From: Bifidobacterium sp. UBA744
Lineage (GTDB): Bacteria; Actinomycetota; Actinomycetes; Actinomycetales; Bifidobacteriaceae
Assembly: GCA_002298605.1 (NCBI GenBank)
Contig: DBKS01000038.1
Span: forward strand, 7,469 to 15,794
Direction: 5' to 3'
DNA length: 8,326 nt
Below are positions 6,323 to 8,326 of the stretch, piece by piece. How positions within the stretch are numbered: position 1 is the first letter of the stretch; the number at the start of each line of letters is the position of its first letter. The notes beneath the pieces are model-generated. The model did not search any database. It saw only the letters and a program-made list of their open reading frames with translations, and was not told where the DNA came from. Made by a program: the position numbers and the translations under genes.

Positions 6323-6874
6323 TCAATGACGCGGCTTGCCAAGCCCCTCCACCAATTGCACACCGGGAAGATCCTCGAAGATCGAGCCGTCCACCACAAG
6401 CTTGGACGGTCGTATACCGGATCCCAGATACAGTTTCGGAAGCTTCACGATATGCGCATCCACAAGCAACGGCCATCCGGACGGCAAACCGATGGGAGCC
6501 ATGCCGCCGGATTCCATGCCCGTTGCCTCGACGGCGGCGTCAATCGGCGCGAAGCTCACCTTGGACACCTCCAACGTGTGCTTGACCACGCCATTGAGAT
6601 CGGCCCGCGTGTCGGCGGTGACGAACGCCGCCGCGAACTGCGGTGGGGCCTTGCGTGTCTTATGCGTATGGACCACCACCACATTGCCGGTGATCCCAAA
6701 GGGAATGTCATATGCCGGGCACCACACATCGGTGTCGGATTCCTCGTCGGTGTTCAGCGTCACGCCCAAGATCTTGGACTCCGGCACACCGCCTGCGATC
6801 AAATCGTTCAAACGATCGAACACCGGTTTCGCCAAATGCGCCCCGTCATGCCAATCCAGGATTTCCAATCCCAT
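6323..6874 (-). CDS. YbaK/EbsC (prolyl-tRNA editing)-type aminoacyl-tRNA deacylase
   Basis: A 183-aa cytoplasmic protein of the YbaK/EbsC fold, a group of trans-editing enzymes that remove wrong amino acids from tRNA. Recognisable family segments are the PFGITGNVVVVHTHK region (58-72), VTADTRADLNGVVKHTLEVSK (85-105, start VTADTR), the ATGMESGGMAPIGLP block (117-131), PLLVDAHIV (135-143) and YLGSGIRPSKLVV (149-161). The pattern is that of the actinobacterial subgroup rather than E. coli YbaK or ProX, so the amino acid and tRNA edited are not known. The open frame extends up to 7051, but the start at 6874 is chosen because GGGGAGG (6881-6887) lies 6 bases upstream and the homologous part begins right there (MGLEILDW). 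Longer versions would overlap the preceding antiporter gene. The gap to that gene is 76 bases on the same strand, so co-transcription is possible. It is followed after 122 bases by the surface phosphatase gene. Confidence 0.82.
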   Translation of the reverse strand: MGLEILDWHDGAHLAKPVFDRLNDLIAGGVPESKILGVTLNTDEESDTDVWCPAYDIPFGITGNVVVVHTHKTRKAPPQFAAAFVTADTRADLNGVVKHTLEVSKVSFAPIDAAVEATGMESGGMAPIGLPSGWPLLVDAHIVKLPKLYLGSGIRPSKLVVDGSIFEDLPGVQLVEGLGKPRH

Positions 6875-6880
6875 GCCGAA

Positions 6881-6887
6881 CCTCCCC
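6881..6887 (-). promoter_or_regulatory. Strong Shine-Dalgarno (GGGGAGG) that sets the YbaK-family start
   Basis: On the minus strand GGGGAGG is followed by six bases (TTCGGC) and the ATG at 6872-6874. An alternative in-frame ATG (6887-6889) overlaps this motif and has no comparable purine block of its own. Further in-frame ATGs at 6964 and 7051 lie inside the antiporter gene. Confidence 0.75.
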
Positions 6888-6950
6888 ATCGGTGTCGAAT
6901 GCCATCGCGGACCACAATAGGAGCCCTTGCCGCTCAACACTTCGCCTGAG

Positions 6951-8324
6951 TTATCGTCTTTCATTATGACCGGCGACAGGGCGGCGCACCGCCCCGGATG
7001 CACGCTCTCCTCGCACGGTCGAGGAAAGCCAATGCCAAAGCGGCAGCACATACAGAAAACACGCGGCGCAGACCGACAACGTGGGGGCTCCGACCGTCGA
7101 CAGCGGCACCGAACAGGCGATGGCCCAAGGCACCAGCGACGACACCACCACGGCGGAATCCTCCAAATTCAAGGCTTCGGCGCTGTTGTCATCCGTCAGG
7201 CCCCGGCACAGCTGCCGCGTCAGCATAATGCCCAGCGTCTGATTGCAGGCCACCGCGGCAGCGGCCAATGACGTCGCCAGCGTCGCGCCGAAAACCCCGA
7301 TTCGTCTCCCCATCGCCTGGACCAGGGACCTGACGCCGATCAGCAAACCCGTTTCGGCGAAAATCCCGGAATAGGAGGACGACAGCAGCACGATACCCGT
7401 CACATTGAGCATCGACAGGATGCCGCCGCCGTCGATCAGCGCCCCGACGCGCGCATCCGGGCAACGGTAGCCGAACACCAGCGTCGAGAGCATCTCCATC
7501 CAGCCCATATGCTGCACTGCAAGGCACAACGGCAAAGAGGCCAGGCATCCGGCCGCCATCAGCATGCGCACGTCGAGACGGCAGCAGGCAAGCGCAACCA
7601 CCAGCAACGCCGGCAGCACGGTCCACCAGTGCAGATCGAACACGCCGCCGAACAGCCCCGCAACGTCAAGGGCATGAACGGATGAACCGTCCGCGGCGAC
7701 GCCCCTGCGCGCGTCACACCATCCCCATATGCCGAACGCGACCAGTGAAATCACCGTCGGTATGGCACATGAGCGCGCCATATTCCTCAGATTGTCGAAC
7801 ACCTTGGTGCCGGTCAGCGTGGCGACCAGCAGCGCGCTGGTCGACATCGGCGAGCAGCGGTCGCCAAAATACGCGCCGGACAGCATGGCCCCGCCGACCA
7901 GCATCGGACTCGCGCCAACGGACACCGCAAGCGTCACGGTGATCACGCCCATAGTCGCCGCCGTGGCAAACGCCGAGCCCGTAAGCATCGACATCAGCGC
8001 ATTGCATACGAACACCAACGGCACCACAACCTGCGGGGCGGCAATCGCCCTGGAGGCATACGACACCAGAAACGGCACGGTGCCGCTTGCACGCCATGAC
8101 GCGGTCAGCATGCCGATGAGCATGAAGGTGACGATGATCGGCAATACGGAGCGGCAGGTTTTCCAACCCGACCGCACCATGACGGGCAGCTTGTGCCCGG
8201 TCAGCAACCCATGCAGCAGGAACAACCCCAGGCCAATGGCCAGGGCGAGCATGATCGGCCACTGCAGCACAACGAACACGCAGAGCACAATGCAGAATGC
8301 CGCCAATGTCACCATCGAGGCCAT
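6951..8324 (-). CDS. NhaC-family Na+/H+ antiporter-like membrane transporter (5' end at or beyond the window edge)
   Basis: At least 457 residues of a polytopic membrane protein with about ten or more hydrophobic segments. NhaC-family signatures are clear: GSAFATAATMGV (116-127), GAYFGDRCSPMSTSA (150-164), GGGILSM (299-305), CNQTLGIMLTRQL (360-372) and NLEDSAVVVSSLVPW (386-400). Family members exchange sodium for protons or move small organic solutes; the substrate cannot be fixed from sequence. The usual serine after GDR is replaced by Cys157, and the protein has many cysteines spread through its helices. The tail after about residue 433 is short, basic and probably cytoplasmic. The ATG at 8322-8324 gives a membrane helix starting at about residue 5, which is possible for this family, but only two bases precede it, so no Shine-Dalgarno can be checked and the true start may be outside the window. 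It ends in TAA at 6951-6953, 76 bases before the YbaK-family gene. Confidence 0.83.
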   Translation of the reverse strand: MASMVTLAAFCIVLCVFVVLQWPIMLALAIGLGLFLLHGLLTGHKLPVMVRSGWKTCRSVLPIIVTFMLIGMLTASWRASGTVPFLVSYASRAIAAPQVVVPLVFVCNALMSMLTGSAFATAATMGVITVTLAVSVGASPMLVGGAMLSGAYFGDRCSPMSTSALLVATLTGTKVFDNLRNMARSCAIPTVISLVAFGIWGWCDARRGVAADGSSVHALDVAGLFGGVFDLHWWTVLPALLVVALACCRLDVRMLMAAGCLASLPLCLAVQHMGWMEMLSTLVFGYRCPDARVGALIDGGGILSMLNVTGIVLLSSSYSGIFAETGLLIGVRSLVQAMGRRIGVFGATLATSLAAAAVACNQTLGIMLTRQLCRGLTDDNSAEALNLEDSAVVVSSLVPWAIACSVPLSTVGAPTLSVCAACFLYVLPLWHWLSSTVRGERASGAVRRPVAGHNERR

Positions 8325-8326
8325 GT

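Noticed and set aside
5463..6329. 288-codon + strand frame opposite the signal peptide and lamin-tail domain
   Set aside because: Antisense to a secure coding region and continues across the intergenic gap without any family signature.
6333..6345. GGCTT/AAGCC mini-hairpin at the 3' end of the YbaK-family gene
   Set aside because: Five pairs, a 3-base loop, inside coding sequence and no U-tract; expected by chance in GC-rich DNA.
1..8326. Search for a mobile element, phage genes, toxin-antitoxin pair, CRISPR array, tRNA or riboswitch
   Set aside because: No transposase, integrase, direct-repeat array, cloverleaf or long structured leader was seen; gene content is ordinary chromosomal and all gaps are shorter than 155 bases.

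Overview
The window looks like chromosomal DNA from a high-GC Gram-positive bacterium of the actinobacterial line, most probably Bifidobacterium. Three things suggest this: the gene families (a helicase with a DUF3516-type C-terminus, an actinobacterial-style YbaK deacylase and a PPK2 of the actinobacterial type), an LAxTG-type sortase signal, and strongly GC-biased third codon positions. The genus is an inference from sequence character, not from a marker gene.

Layout. Positions 1-1017 (+) hold the 3' part of a DEAD/DEAH-box helicase gene that begins outside the window. It converges on a block of four genes, all on the minus strand. Reading in their direction of transcription (right to left) these are: a NhaC-family antiporter (8324-6951, 5' end possibly outside the window); a YbaK/EbsC-type aminoacyl-tRNA deacylase (6874-6323, start moved downstream to a strong Shine-Dalgarno); a very large cell-wall-anchored phosphatase/5'-nucleotidase (6200-2352, 1282 aa); and a PPK2-family polyphosphate kinase (2198-1083, start moved downstream). 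All gaps between genes are short (65, 153, 122 and 76 bases), and no RNA gene, insertion sequence or CRISPR was found.

How the genes may work together. The large surface protein carries, in order, a signal peptide, a lamin-tail domain, a phytase/esterase-like beta-propeller, a complete UshA-type metallophosphatase plus 5'-nucleotidase C-terminal domain, an unassigned C-terminal domain, a Gly/Asn/Ala spacer and an LAATG sorting signal. It would release phosphate and nucleosides at the cell surface. The next gene, PPK2, moves phosphate between polyphosphate and nucleotides in the cytoplasm. A phosphate/nucleotide theme is plausible for this pair but rests on adjacency only. The antiporter and deacylase look like general housekeeping functions.

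The main non-coding signals are two long imperfect hairpins without U-tracts. One (1062-1100) has the PPK2 stop codon in its loop. The other (2221-2275) is built around a perfect 16-bp palindrome just upstream of PPK2 and may overlap its promoter. I do not see an evident undescribed multi-gene system; the most unusual item is the multi-domain surface phosphatase.
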